Of a DNA stretch of 42,184 nt, positions 8,110 to 16,733 are shown in pieces. Below the pieces are notes generated by a model. The model was not told where the DNA came from. It saw only the letters and a program-made list of their open reading frames with translations, and did not search any database. The translations under genes and the position numbers were made by a program. Numbering within the stretch: the stretch's first letter is position 1; every line of letters begins with the position of its first letter. The stretch covers positions 1 through 42,184 of the forward strand of contig NZ_JAKSYC010000315.1 in assembly GCF_022829585.1 (NCBI RefSeq), written 5' to 3'. The DNA comes from Methylobacterium sp. J-026 (lineage in GTDB: Bacteria > Pseudomonadota > Alphaproteobacteria > Rhizobiales > Beijerinckiaceae).

Positions 8110-9876
8110 TCAGAGCGACTTCAGGTATTCGAGGAGCGCCTTCTTCTCGTCGGCCGAGAGGTCCGTGCCGTACGCGTGCCCGCATCGGCTGTTGCCGGAA
8201 TTCCGGTCGGTGCAATCCGTCGTCTTCAGCGTGTAGTCGAACAGCGTCTGGTCCTCCGCGAGGCCGACGGCGTCGATGTCGTAGTTCGGCCCGACCTTGA
8301 AGGCCTGTCGGCGCTGATCGGGCTTCTTCAGGAGATCCGCGAGCGTCGCCACCGAGCCGTTGTGCAGGTAGGGCGCGGCCGCCCAGATCCCTTCGAGCAC
8401 CCGTGCCTCGTAGGGGTAGGTCCCGGCCGGAACACCGGGGACACAGCTCCCGTCCCCCGTCGCGGCCTGGGGGAACGCCTCGGCGAGGGGCCGCAGCTTC
8501 GGCGGCAAGGCCAGGATGTCGAGGCGTAGGGCGGCCATGCCGGGCATCGGGGGCGGCCCGGCGATCAGGAACGGTGGGAAGCTCTGGATGATCGAACCGG
8601 TCACCGCATTGGCCAGGATGCTGAAGCTGCATTCGTTCTCGGCCCGCAGCGGTGTCGACTGGACGACGGGGATCTGGGCGCCGGTCAGGATGCCGCTCTT
8701 GGCCCGCCATTGCATGACCCCGTGCTCGCGGGAATCGGTGCCGACATCCTTGACGGGGGTCTTCCAGGTCTCCGCTTCGAGGGGCCAATGGGCGCCCGGC
8801 TCCGGCCCGTGGCAACTCTTGCAGCCGCCCTGGGATTCCGGCCGCGCGAAGATCGCCGCGCCCTGCCGAACCAGGGTCATCTGCAGGCTCCAGGGCCAGC
8901 GCGGCGGCCCGATCGCCTTGACCGAGTCCTCGAGCAGCCGCAGGCCGTTGAAATTCGCCGAATTGTCGCTGAGGTAGTCGTATCCGGTCAGGATCTTGAA
9001 CGCGTCCGGACGGGGATGGAACCGACCGAACACGCCGAGCACCTCGCCGAGGTTGCGGGAGAGGGCGAGGGTGTCGTTGCCGTTCGCGGCAAAGCCCGGC
9101 CACTGGGTCCGATCCTGGATCGGCGCGTTCCAGAGGAAGGGATAGCGTGCCGGGGCGTCCGCCGCCCGGATGTTGTCCGGGATCATGGTGCCGGGCGGCA
9201 GGCCGATGTCGAGCCCCGTGACGCGGTTGAAGATCATCCCGACCGCATCGAGGCGCGACGGCCCCCAGGGCGTCGTCGGCAGCGCCCGCGCCATCAGCGT
9301 ATGGTAGCGGTCGTACCAGGACCGCGCGACGACGAGGAGGTTCTGGACCGCGCCGGGCTCACCGGCCCCGGCGCCGAGCACCGCCTGCGCGAAGGGCTGG
9401 AACGCGGCCTCGCTGGCCACGACCGCGCCCACGGATTCGTCGAGATCGCTCAGGAGCGTCTGAAAGTCGACGATCGCGGGGCCGCCGTCGATCCGGTAGG
9501 CCCTGCCGGCGACGGTGATCTCGCGGGTGTGACACGCGGCGCAGCTCATCCCCGCGATCTCGCCCCCGGCGGGTCCGGCGAAGGTGAAGCCGATCGGCAG
9601 ATCGTCGCGGCTGTCGGGGTTGGGCAGATAGCCGTAGCGCGACAGGCTCCCGGCGAGGAACGGTGTCCCGTCGCGCTGCTTCAGGGCTTTCAGCCACGCG
9701 AGCGGCATCAGTTCGGAGCCCTGATCCTGAACGTAGAAGGCCCGGCGCTCCCGGTCGCCCCAGCGGGAGCCCTGATCGACCTGGACCGGGGGCGTGGCCT
9801 GCGCCCGAGCCCCCGGAACGGCCAGCATCGTCAGGAACGCCACGGCGGCCCCGCGAAATCTGCGCGCGAATGGCAT
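8110..9876 (-). CDS. Exported dihaem c-type cytochrome, RoxA / cytochrome c peroxidase group
   Basis: 588 residues with a signal peptide (FRGAAVAFLTMLAVPGARAQA) and two haem c attachment sites: CAACH (C112-H116) and CKSCH (C352-H356). The C-terminal HNGSVATLADLL motif near residue 500 is shared by cytochrome c peroxidases of the RoxA/RoxB (rubber oxygenase) lineage, and the length is closer to RoxA (~650-680) than to classical ~330-residue peroxidases. Expected role: a periplasmic haem enzyme acting on peroxide or on an organic substrate with O2; which one cannot be decided here. It converges on the endonuclease III-like gene. GGGGGA lies just upstream of the start codon. Confidence 0.85.
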   Translation of the reverse strand: MPFARRFRGAAVAFLTMLAVPGARAQATPPVQVDQGSRWGDRERRAFYVQDQGSELMPLAWLKALKQRDGTPFLAGSLSRYGYLPNPDSRDDLPIGFTFAGPAGGEIAGMSCAACHTREITVAGRAYRIDGGPAIVDFQTLLSDLDESVGAVVASEAAFQPFAQAVLGAGAGEPGAVQNLLVVARSWYDRYHTLMARALPTTPWGPSRLDAVGMIFNRVTGLDIGLPPGTMIPDNIRAADAPARYPFLWNAPIQDRTQWPGFAANGNDTLALSRNLGEVLGVFGRFHPRPDAFKILTGYDYLSDNSANFNGLRLLEDSVKAIGPPRWPWSLQMTLVRQGAAIFARPESQGGCKSCHGPEPGAHWPLEAETWKTPVKDVGTDSREHGVMQWRAKSGILTGAQIPVVQSTPLRAENECSFSILANAVTGSIIQSFPPFLIAGPPPMPGMAALRLDILALPPKLRPLAEAFPQAATGDGSCVPGVPAGTYPYEARVLEGIWAAAPYLHNGSVATLADLLKKPDQRRQAFKVGPNYDIDAVGLAEDQTLFDYTLKTTDCTDRNSGNSRCGHAYGTDLSADEKKALLEYLKSL

Positions 9877-10144
9877 CGCGTCCCCCAGATATTGTATTCA
9901 GATAGAACTAGACAGCGAATCAACTCAACCCGCCAATTCATATCATGTACTCGGATGCCGCACAGCGCATTCCGATGGGGCGCGGCGGTCGTTCCGGAAC
10001 CGCGGGGCCGTGGGTCGGCGCCCGCCCCCCGGCGCGAGAGCCGGTCACGCGACACTCCTTGACCCGTCCGCATCAGCGGTGCGAGTAACCGCGCGCCCGG
10101 CCGGCGCGGAGCCCCGGCATGTCTGCTGCTCAGGATCGGCGCCG

Positions 10145-11209
10145 ATGGCCGCGTTCACCGAATTGGTCTTCTCGGGCGTCCAGCCCACGGGCAACCTGCA
10201 CCTCGGCAACTATCTCGGGGCGGTGAAGCGCTTCGTGGAGATGCAGGCCCGCGACGCGCAGTGCCTGTACTGCGTGGTCGACCTGCACGCGATCACCGTC
10301 TGGCAGGACCCGGAGGCCCTGCGTGGCCAGATCCGCGAGGTGACGGCCGCCTTCCTGGCCGCCGGCATCGATCCCGCGCAATCCATCGTCTTCAACCAGA
10401 GCCAGGTGCCGCAGCACGCCGAACTCGCTTGGGTGTTCAACTGCGTCGCCCGCCTCGGCTGGCTGAACCGGATGACCCAGTTCAAGGAGAAGGCCGGCAA
10501 GGACCGGGAGAACGCCTCCATCGGCCTCTACGATTATCCGGTGTTGATGGCGGCCGATATCCTGGCCTACCGGGCGACCCATGTCCCCGTGGGCGAGGAC
10601 CAGAAACAGCACCTGGAACTGACCCGGGACATCGCCCAGAAGTTCAACACCGACTTCGGAAGCTCGATCGCGGCGCACGGCCACGGCGAGACGTTCTTCC
10701 CCGTGACCGAACCGCTGATCGGCGGCCCGGCGGCGCGAGTCATGTCGCTGCGGGATGGATCGAAGAAAATGTCGAAGTCGGACCCGTCCGACAATTCCCG
10801 GATCAACCTCACCGACGACGCCGATACCATCGCCCAGAAGATCCGCCGGGCGAAGACCGACCCTGAGCCGCTGCCCTCCGAGATCGCCGGGCTGAAGGAC
10901 CGGCCGGAGGCAGACAACCTCGTGGGGATCTACGCGGCTTTGGCCGGGATCACCCGCGAGGACGTGCTGCGCGACTTCGGCGGGGCGCAGTTCTCGGCCT
11001 TCAAGCCGGCGCTCGCCGACCTCGCGGTGACGAGCCTCGGGCCGATCGCCGGGGAGATGCGCCGTCTCACCGCCGATCCGGGCCATATCGACGCCGTGCT
11101 GGCCGACGGGGCGGGGCGGGCCGAGACGATCGCGGCCCAGACGCTGGATGCGGTCAAGGACATCGTCGGCTTCGTGCGCCGGGGTCCCAGCCTTCAGACT
11201 GTGCGATGA
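10145..11209 (+). CDS. trpS: Tryptophanyl-tRNA synthetase
   Basis: Charges tRNA-Trp. 354 residues, a class Ic synthetase. The HIGH-equivalent motif is in PTGNLHLGNYLGA (residues ~14-25) and the KMSKS loop is complete (about residues 207-212, followed by DPSDNSRI). The start is set at the ATG at 10145 because MAAFTELVFSGVQPTG is the usual TrpS opening; the frame is open far upstream without family character. The last four bases (ATGA) overlap the start of the dehalogenase gene, and a methyltransferase follows, making a three-gene unit. No T-box is visible in the 268 bases upstream, as expected for a proteobacterium. Confidence 0.97.
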   Translation: MAAFTELVFSGVQPTGNLHLGNYLGAVKRFVEMQARDAQCLYCVVDLHAITVWQDPEALRGQIREVTAAFLAAGIDPAQSIVFNQSQVPQHAELAWVFNCVARLGWLNRMTQFKEKAGKDRENASIGLYDYPVLMAADILAYRATHVPVGEDQKQHLELTRDIAQKFNTDFGSSIAAHGHGETFFPVTEPLIGGPAARVMSLRDGSKKMSKSDPSDNSRINLTDDADTIAQKIRRAKTDPEPLPSEIAGLKDRPEADNLVGIYAALAGITREDVLRDFGGAQFSAFKPALADLAVTSLGPIAGEMRRLTADPGHIDAVLADGAGRAETIAAQTLDAVKDIVGFVRRGPSLQTVR

Positions 11210-11907
11210 CCGTCCGGGCGCTGGTCTTCGACGTCTTCGGGACGCTGGTCGACTGGCGCTCCGGCGTCGCCCGCGAGGCCGCGCGGCTGCTGGCGCCCTT
11301 CGCGCCGAGCCTCGATGCCGGGGCCTTCGCGGATGCCTGGCGGGCCCGCTACAACCCCTCGATGGAGACCGTGCGTTCCGGCGTGCGGCCCTTCGTCGAT
11401 CTCGACACGCTCCAGGCGGAATCGCTGCCCGACGTGCTGGCCCAATTCGGTATCGCGGGCGTCCCGGAGGACCTGCGGCGGGAGCTGGTCCAGGCCTGGC
11501 ACCGGCTCGACGCCTGGCCCGAAGTGCCGGAGGCCATGCGCCGGCTGCGCGAAAAACACCTCCTGGCGCCGAACTCGAACGGCCACGTCCGGCTGATGGC
11601 CGATCTCGCCCGGCGCAACGGCCTGCTCTTCGACGCGATCCTGGGCGCCGGCTATTCCCGCGACTACAAGCCCAAGCCCGCGCTCTACCACGATGCGGTG
11701 GCGGCGTTCGGCTTCGCCCCGGGGGAGACCGTGATGGTCGCCGCCCATTCGAACGACCTCACGGCGGCGGCGAGCCATGGCCTGTCCACCGCCCATATCG
11801 CCCGGCCGCACGAGCACGGGCCGGGCGGCGGCGAGGCGGGGCCTGCAGTCCCGGTCACCTACGCGGCCCGGGACCTGGCGGATCTGGCCGACCAGCTCGG
11901 CTGCTGA
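11206..11907 (+). CDS. Haloacid dehalogenase, type II (HAD superfamily)
   Basis: 233 residues with the HAD core. The nucleophile motif is VFDVFGTLVDW (Asp9), motif II is within APNSNGHVRLM, the motif III lysine lies in DYKPKPALYHDA, and the loop HSNDLTAA replaces the SSNxxD loop of L-2-haloacid dehalogenases. Enzymes of this type hydrolyse (S)-2-haloacids through an aspartyl ester, but many chromosomal members act on phosphorylated metabolites, so the substrate is uncertain. It is translationally coupled to trpS through an ATGA overlap. The link to tRNA charging is probably only transcriptional. Confidence 0.87.
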   Translation: MTVRALVFDVFGTLVDWRSGVAREAARLLAPFAPSLDAGAFADAWRARYNPSMETVRSGVRPFVDLDTLQAESLPDVLAQFGIAGVPEDLRRELVQAWHRLDAWPEVPEAMRRLREKHLLAPNSNGHVRLMADLARRNGLLFDAILGAGYSRDYKPKPALYHDAVAAFGFAPGETVMVAAHSNDLTAAASHGLSTAHIARPHEHGPGGGEAGPAVPVTYAARDLADLADQLGC

Positions 11908-11929
11908 GAACCGGGGATGGGCGATCGCG

Positions 11930-12709
11930 ATGGCTGATTGGAACCCCGCCCTCTACACCCGCTTCGAGGACGAGCGCACCCGCCCGGCGGCCGAACTCCT
12001 GGCCCGGATCCCGCTCACTGCCCCGCGCCTCGCCTACGACCTCGGCTGCGGGCCGGGCAATTCCACGGCGCTGATCGCGGCGCGCTTCCCAGAGGCCGAG
12101 GTGATCGGCCTCGACACCTCGCCGGCCATGCTGGAGAGCGCCCGGACCCGCCTGCCCGGCCTCGCCTTCGCGTTGGCCGACGCCGCGACCTGGGCGCCCG
12201 AGCGCGCGCCGGATCTGATCTACGCCAACGCGGTGCTGCAATGGCTGCCCGACCATCCGGCGCTGCTGCCCCGGCTGTTCGGCCTCCTGGCCCCAGGTGG
12301 CGTGCTGGCCGTGCAGATGCCCGACAACCTCGCCGAACCGTCGCACCGCCTGATGCGCGAGACCGCGTCGGCCGGCCCCTGGGCCGGGGCGATCGGCGAT
12401 CCGGCGGTCGCCGGGCGGCTCGGCCGGATGCTGGAGCCGGCCGGCTATTACGATCTGTTGGCGCCGCTGGCCGCCGCGGTGGATGTTTGGCGCACCGCCT
12501 ATCACCACCCGATGGCGGATGCCGCCGCCATCGTGGACTGGGTGAGCGCCACCGGGCTGCGCCCGTTCCTCGACCCGCTGGACCCGGACCAGACGGCCGG
12601 GTTCCTGGCCGCCTACGAGGCCGCGATCGACGCCGGCTACCCGCCCCGCGGCGACGGGCGGCGCCTGCTCGCCTTCCCGCGGGTGTTCATCGTGGCGAAG
12701 GCCCCGTAG
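11930..12709 (+). CDS. tam: Trans-aconitate 2-methyltransferase
   Basis: SAM-dependent methyltransferase that esterifies trans-aconitate, a by-product that inhibits aconitase. 259 residues. The opening MADWNPALYTRFEDERTRPA is characteristic of Tam, followed by the SAM-binding glycine motif DLGCGPGNST and the acidic residue in VIGLDTSPAML. The length fits the family. It follows the dehalogenase by 22 bases, so it probably shares the trpS transcript. The 3' end faces the PNPOx-like gene across only nine bases. Confidence 0.92.
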   Translation: MADWNPALYTRFEDERTRPAAELLARIPLTAPRLAYDLGCGPGNSTALIAARFPEAEVIGLDTSPAMLESARTRLPGLAFALADAATWAPERAPDLIYANAVLQWLPDHPALLPRLFGLLAPGGVLAVQMPDNLAEPSHRLMRETASAGPWAGAIGDPAVAGRLGRMLEPAGYYDLLAPLAAAVDVWRTAYHHPMADAAAIVDWVSATGLRPFLDPLDPDQTAGFLAAYEAAIDAGYPPRGDGRRLLAFPRVFIVAKAP

Positions 12710-12718
12710 GCGAGCGGC

Positions 12719-13372
12719 TCAGGCCTCGCCGCGGGCGACCAGGGCCTCGTATTCGGACACTTCCAGCTTGCCCTCCTTGGCGACCCGGGCCTTGTCGGCG
12801 TCGCTGATCACGTCGCCGGCGAGGTCGAGGCGCTTCCAGGCGGCGAGCGGGGTCTCGCGGCCGGGAGTCGGGACGTACTTGTTCTGCGCGAGCTTCTGGT
12901 ACTTGTGGATGTAGCGCGGGCAGTTGACCCAGATCTTCGTCACCGCGACCTTCACCAGGTACTTGGCCTCGGTGTATTCGGCCATCAGGGCGTCGTCGCG
13001 CAGCAGCGTCGCGTGGCCCTGGACGCGGATCCGGTGCGGGGTCTCAAAATCGATGAACAGCAGGCCGACCTTGGCCTGCCCCTCGATGTTGCCCATCGAG
13101 TAGAACATGCCGTTGCCGTCGAAGCCCGGGAACACGAGGGTGTTCTCGTCGAGCACCTTCACGAAGCCCTGCGGGCCGCCCTTGTAGGAGACGGTCGGCA
13201 TCCCGTCGGGATCGACCGTGGACAGGAAGAACATGTCCCGGGAGCCGATGAACGCGCCCTCATCCGGCTGAATGCGCTCGTGGACCCAGTCCTCGTCCAG
13301 GCGCACCGCGAGCTTGGTCGTGCCGAACTCCTCCTGCAGCGCCCGGTGCGCGTCGGAATAGAGCGATGCCAT
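12719..13372 (-). CDS. Pyridoxamine 5'-phosphate oxidase family (FMN-binding) protein
   Basis: 217 residues with the split-barrel flavin-binding fold, for example FFLSTVDPDGMPTVSYKGGPQGF and LLFIDFETPHRIRVQGHATL. It lacks the clear signature of the PdxH enzyme itself and belongs to the broader flavin reductase/oxidase-like group whose substrates are mostly unknown. A good ribosome site (GAGGA seven bases before the ATG) supports the start. It borders the AT-richer island: the 306 bases upstream of its start already have shifted composition. Confidence 0.87.
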   Translation of the reverse strand: MASLYSDAHRALQEEFGTTKLAVRLDEDWVHERIQPDEGAFIGSRDMFFLSTVDPDGMPTVSYKGGPQGFVKVLDENTLVFPGFDGNGMFYSMGNIEGQAKVGLLFIDFETPHRIRVQGHATLLRDDALMAEYTEAKYLVKVAVTKIWVNCPRYIHKYQKLAQNKYVPTPGRETPLAAWKRLDLAGDVISDADKARVAKEGKLEVSEYEALVARGEA

Positions 13373-13678
13373 GCGTGTCCTCTCCGCTTGCCGGTCCTCG
13401 TACAGGGGGGACCGCTGTGGGGCTTATGGCCGAAAAATGTGGTCGCGGGCAACCTCCTAGTCGATTTACGAGCTTCTACGCGAGACTTTAAAGTCCATTG
13501 ACGGACAGAAATAGCTGCTTCGTCGATCAAAAGTCCTATTTAAGTTTTAGCACATCCCTCGGCTTTTCGGCCGAACGGTTGGGACAAACGCAAGCGAGAA
13601 AACCGCTTCCGTGACCCGAGATCGCAGAAATGCTAGTGACGCCGTTCGATCAGCTTCCTTGGCAGGCGGTAGCAGACG
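13373..13678. other. Intergenic stretch entering the AT-richer island
   Basis: 306 bases between the PNPOx-like gene and the RusA-like gene. Composition changes from GC-rich to markedly AT-richer after about position 13435. I see no long gene here. A short frame starting at the ATG at 13630 (MLVTPFDQLPWQAVADD...) would end at 13698, inside the start of the RusA-like gene; it could be a leader peptide or chance. The RusA-like gene promoter should lie here, but no convincing -35/-10 pair could be picked. Confidence 0.5.
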
Positions 13679-14128
13679 ATGGCCGACGAGATCGATGATG
13701 CGTTTGCGTTGCCTTTTCCAATTGAACTCATCATCCAGGAAACCCCACGCTCACTTCAATCCAAAAACGCGAAAGCGAAAGAAGATTGGAAAGCGATGGT
13801 AAGACAGGTGGCGAAGAATTTTATCGATACACACCGTGAGTTCACGTTGCTCGACGATCGACCGCTCGCGGCGAAGATTTTGTATTTTGCGCCAGCTCCT
13901 ATGGAAGGCGACATCGATAATATCGTCAAGCTGATCCTCGATGGCATGCTGAAGACTGTTTATCTAGATGATCAGGTTATCGAGCGCATTACAGCTCAGA
14001 AGATTGAGCCCGGCATCGTCGTTGAATTTGCTTCTATAACTGATACGCTGGAGCAAGCGGCCGGAACCGAGCCTCCAGTGGTCTACATCAGAGTTGATGA
14101 CGATCTGAGCTGGAGGGAAGTGGCATGA
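13679..14128 (+). CDS. RusA-like Holliday-junction resolvase family protein
   Basis: 149 residues. The central block EGDIDNIVKLILDGMLKTVY followed by LDDQVIERI carries the RusA pattern: D78, D80, N81, K84 and the later acidic pair D97-D98, matching the catalytic Asp-x-Asp, Lys and Asp of E. coli RusA in order and approximate spacing. RusA homodimers cut four-way DNA junctions and are usually carried by prophages; no other phage gene is near. GGCGG lies about 10 bases before the ATG. The final bases ATGA are shared with the start of the next gene, so the two are translated together. AT-richer codon use than the neighbours points to recent transfer. Residues ~1-60 and the tail (after ~115) are not recognisable. 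Confidence 0.8.
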   Translation: MADEIDDAFALPFPIELIIQETPRSLQSKNAKAKEDWKAMVRQVAKNFIDTHREFTLLDDRPLAAKILYFAPAPMEGDIDNIVKLILDGMLKTVYLDDQVIERITAQKIEPGIVVEFASITDTLEQAAGTEPPVVYIRVDDDLSWREVA

Positions 14129-14808
14129 CACATACGCCTTCCGCATCCGAAGAATATGCCGCCCAAATCAATGCGCTTATGGGACGATTGCACAAAGAGT
14201 CAGAACGACGAGGCTACAAATTCTATGTACAGCCATCACCAGAAGTACTGCCCGAATTCCTGAAGGGCTACCGTCCCGATGCAATAAGCATTGGGCCGGA
14301 CGGAGGAACCGTCATCGAAATCAAGTCGCGCCGAGACAACCCACAACGAGAGAGCTTGACCAAGATAGGGAATTTGGTCGAAGGCCAGAAGGGCTGGGAG
14401 TTCCGAGTTTTTTACGTATCACCGCCCGCAGATGGCAGGCCGGATTTATCTGCTCCTACGGAGAACGAACTGGCGTCCGGTATAGCGGAAGCCCGGAAGT
14501 TGCTCGAAAGCGGTCATGAACGAGCGGCGCTCCTGATCGCTTGGTCGCTTCTGGAAGCGATTGCGCGTTTCGTAACCCCGGCAGAAGAGAGGTCCAAGGC
14601 GCGACCGTTGTCCCCAATGCAAGCCGTTCAGACACTCGCGGAGCTAGGGTATGTGGCAGAAGTCGATGCTCGGAGGCTTCGAAAATTGACGAGCCTCAGA
14701 AACGCTGTTGCCCATGGCGGCCTGGGAACTCCCGTGCCGACCGAAATCGTCACTCAACTGATCCATGATTTAGAAGAGATAGCGCACAGCCTCAAAGAGA
14801 CCGCATAA
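14125..14808 (+). CDS. PD-(D/E)XK nuclease-like protein with HEPN-type C-terminal domain
   Basis: 227 residues in two parts. Residues ~25-105 form a restriction-endonuclease-like core: RGYKFYVQPSPE, then YRPDAISIG (P51-D52), then GTVIEIKSRR (E65-x-K67), a complete PD-(D/E)XK set of the archaeal-Holliday-junction-resolvase-like (AHJR-like) kind. Residues ~115-225 are helical and contain LRNAVAHGG near residue 195, giving the R-x4-H motif (R192, H197) of HEPN ribonucleases. HEPN domains are common in toxins and anti-phage proteins; the nuclease half could act on DNA. Frame-coupled by ATGA to the RusA-like gene. Domain calls come from motifs read by eye; the function is inference. It is not a close match to any named defence gene I recognise. 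Confidence 0.7.
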   Translation: MTHTPSASEEYAAQINALMGRLHKESERRGYKFYVQPSPEVLPEFLKGYRPDAISIGPDGGTVIEIKSRRDNPQRESLTKIGNLVEGQKGWEFRVFYVSPPADGRPDLSAPTENELASGIAEARKLLESGHERAALLIAWSLLEAIARFVTPAEERSKARPLSPMQAVQTLAELGYVAEVDARRLRKLTSLRNAVAHGGLGTPVPTEIVTQLIHDLEEIAHSLKETA

Positions 14809-15008
14809 ATTAGCAGAAAAATTCCGCCTTGCAGAAATCGAACCTTGGTTTTCGATCGAACGCAGGCTTTGAAACTCACGGGCCCGCCAGAGCGTGACGA
14901 TGCTTGAGGCCCGAATAGTGTCGAGCGCGGTCGGAACCAGACGTCAGATACCAGTCCCTGGAACGCGAAGAGCCGGCGACGCCCTTGCGCGGCCGGCCCC
15001 TCACTCCC

Positions 15009-15033
15009 CGCGGCCGAGCGAAGCCCGGCCGCG
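15009..15033 (-). terminator. Strong hairpin downstream of ilvC
   Basis: Perfect 8-base arms (CGCGGCCG and CGGCCGCG) around a 9-base loop, ending 16 bases after the ilvC stop on its strand. Position suits transcript termination or 3' end protection. No T-run follows on the ilvC strand, so it is not a textbook intrinsic terminator. Confidence 0.4.
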
Positions 15034-15048
15034 CGACCCGAAAAGAAA

Positions 15049-16068
15049 TCAGTTGCGGGTCTTGTCGACCAGCGCCTTCTCGGAGATCCACGGCATCATG
15101 CCGCGGAGCTTGGCGCCGACCTCCTCGATCGGGTGAGCGGCGAGCTTGGCGCGGGTCGCCTTGAACGAGGTCTGGTTGACCTTGTTCTCCAGCATCCAGT
15201 TGCGGGTGAAGGTGCCCGACTGGATGTCGGTGAGCACGCGCTTCATCTCGGCCTTGGTCTCGGGCGTGACGATGCGCGGGCCGGTGACGTACTCGCCGTA
15301 CTCGGCCGTGTTGGAGATCGAGTAGTTCATGTTGGCGATGCCGCCCTCGTAGATGAGGTCGACGATCAGCTTCACCTCGTGCAGGCACTCGAAATAGGCC
15401 ATCTCGGGGGCATAGCCCGCCTCGACCAGGGTCTCGAAGCCGGCCTTGATCAGCTCGACCAAGCCGCCGCACAGAACGGCCTGCTCACCGAACAGGTCGG
15501 TCTCGCACTCTTCCTTGAAGGTGGTCTCGATGATGCCGGCGCGGCCGCCGCCATTGGCCGAGGCGTAGGACAGGCCGAGATCGTGAGCGTTGCCCGACGC
15601 GTCCTGCGCGATGGCGATCAGGGTCGGCACGCCGCCGCCGCGCAGGTACTCGGAGCGCACCGTGTGGCCGGGGCCCTTCGGGGCGACCATCAGGACGTCG
15701 AGATCCTTGCGCGGCTCGATCAGGTTGAAGTGGACGTTGAGGCCGTGGGCGAACAGGAGGGCGGCGCCCTGCTTCATGTTGCCTTCGAGGGACTCCCGGT
15801 AGATGTCGCCCTGGAGCTCGTCGGGGGTGAGCATCATCACCACGTCGGCCCACTTGGCGGCCTCGGCGACCGAGAGGACCTTGAAGCCCTCGTGCTCCGC
15901 CTTCTTGGCGGTGGCGGAGCCCTCGCGGAGCGCGATGACGATGTCCTTCACGCCGGAATCGCGCAGGTTGAGCGCGTGGGCATGGCCCTGGCTGCCGTAG
16001 CCGACGATGGCGACCTTCTTGCCCTTGATCAGGTTCAGGTCGGCGTCGCGATCGTAATAAACCCGCAT
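15049..16068 (-). CDS. ilvC: Ketol-acid reductoisomerase (class I)
   Basis: Isomerises and reduces acetolactate and acetohydroxybutyrate with NAD(P)H in valine, leucine and isoleucine synthesis. 339 residues, the class I length. The nucleotide-binding motif is VGYGSQGHAHALNLRDSG. Metal-binding acids are in ETDLFGEQAVLCGG and the region around CLHEVKLIVDLIYEGG. GAGGAA six bases before the ATG is a good ribosome site. It begins only 18 bases after the tetR stop on the same strand, so it may be cotranscribed with tetR and be subject to the operator in front of tetR. ilvN and ilvB lie about 2 kb upstream, separated by GST, tetR and mazEF-like genes. Confidence 0.98.
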   Translation of the reverse strand: MRVYYDRDADLNLIKGKKVAIVGYGSQGHAHALNLRDSGVKDIVIALREGSATAKKAEHEGFKVLSVAEAAKWADVVMMLTPDELQGDIYRESLEGNMKQGAALLFAHGLNVHFNLIEPRKDLDVLMVAPKGPGHTVRSEYLRGGGVPTLIAIAQDASGNAHDLGLSYASANGGGRAGIIETTFKEECETDLFGEQAVLCGGLVELIKAGFETLVEAGYAPEMAYFECLHEVKLIVDLIYEGGIANMNYSISNTAEYGEYVTGPRIVTPETKAEMKRVLTDIQSGTFTRNWMLENKVNQTSFKATRAKLAAHPIEEVGAKLRGMMPWISEKALVDKTRN

Positions 16069-16086
16069 GTCGGTTTCCTCTTCAGG

Positions 16087-16722
16087 TTAGGGTTTCGCCT
16101 GGCCGTACAGGGCCAGGAACTGGTCCACGGCGCGCCCCGCATCGCGCCGGATTTCATCTGCATCGAGGTCGAGGGCCTCGCCGAGCAGGAGTCGGATCTG
16201 GATATCCCGGCCGACGAGTCCGAAGAAGGTCCGGAACGCCGCCTCGCTGTCGGCGAAGGCGAGGAGTCCCGCCGCGCGCCCGGCCTCCAGCACCGGCTTG
16301 ACCCGCTCGCCGATGGCGAAGCGGCCGTTCGCCAGGACGATGCCGCCGAGGTTGCTCTTGTGCGAGCCGGCATGCGCGATGGCGATCCGGTTCAGCGCGA
16401 CCGACGTCGGACCGGAGATGACCTCCAGCCAGGTCACGGCGAAATCCTGCAGGCGCTCGCGCAGGGTCGCCCCGTCGAGCACCTGCGCGGCGTCATAGCC
16501 GGCATGGACCCGGGAGGCCTGCCAGCGCACCGTCGCGGTGAGCAAGCCGTCGCGGTCGCCGAACCACTTGTAGAGCGTCTCCTTCGAGCAGCTCGCCCGG
16601 CGCGCGACCGCGTCCATGGTGAGCTGATCGCCATCCGCGACCATCAAGCCGAGCACGGCATCCAGCACCGCCTGCTGGCGGGCCGAGGGCGCTTCCTGCT
16701 CTGCTGTGGCGCTGGTCTGCAT
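16087..16722 (-). CDS. TetR family transcriptional regulator
   Basis: 211 residues from the ATG at 16722 (MQTSATAEQEAPSARQQAV). The N-terminal helix-turn-helix reads LTMDAVARRASCSKETLYKWFGDRDGLL, typical of TetR/AcrR repressors. The C-terminal ligand-binding region is about 140 residues with no recognisable effector specificity. The open frame continues upstream through the palindromic operator, but those codons (VPYGTVRY) are simply the operator read as protein, which argues for the later start. It probably represses itself and possibly ilvC downstream, since the gap to ilvC is 18 bases. The GST gene on the same strand upstream is another possible target or partner. Confidence 0.9.
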   Translation of the reverse strand: MQTSATAEQEAPSARQQAVLDAVLGLMVADGDQLTMDAVARRASCSKETLYKWFGDRDGLLTATVRWQASRVHAGYDAAQVLDGATLRERLQDFAVTWLEVISGPTSVALNRIAIAHAGSHKSNLGGIVLANGRFAIGERVKPVLEAGRAAGLLAFADSEAAFRTFFGLVGRDIQIRLLLGEALDLDADEIRRDAGRAVDQFLALYGQAKP

Positions 16723-16733
16723 CGTCTCGGGAT

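Noticed and set aside
13679..14128. Prophage remnant on the strength of a RusA-like gene
   Set aside because: No other phage gene, integrase or attachment site is seen on either side.
13624..14838. Eight-base direct repeat GCAGAAAT at 13624-13631 and 14831-14838, possible target duplication around the RusA-HEPN genes
   Set aside because: Eight bases recur easily by chance in AT-richer DNA, and the first copy is not at the composition boundary.
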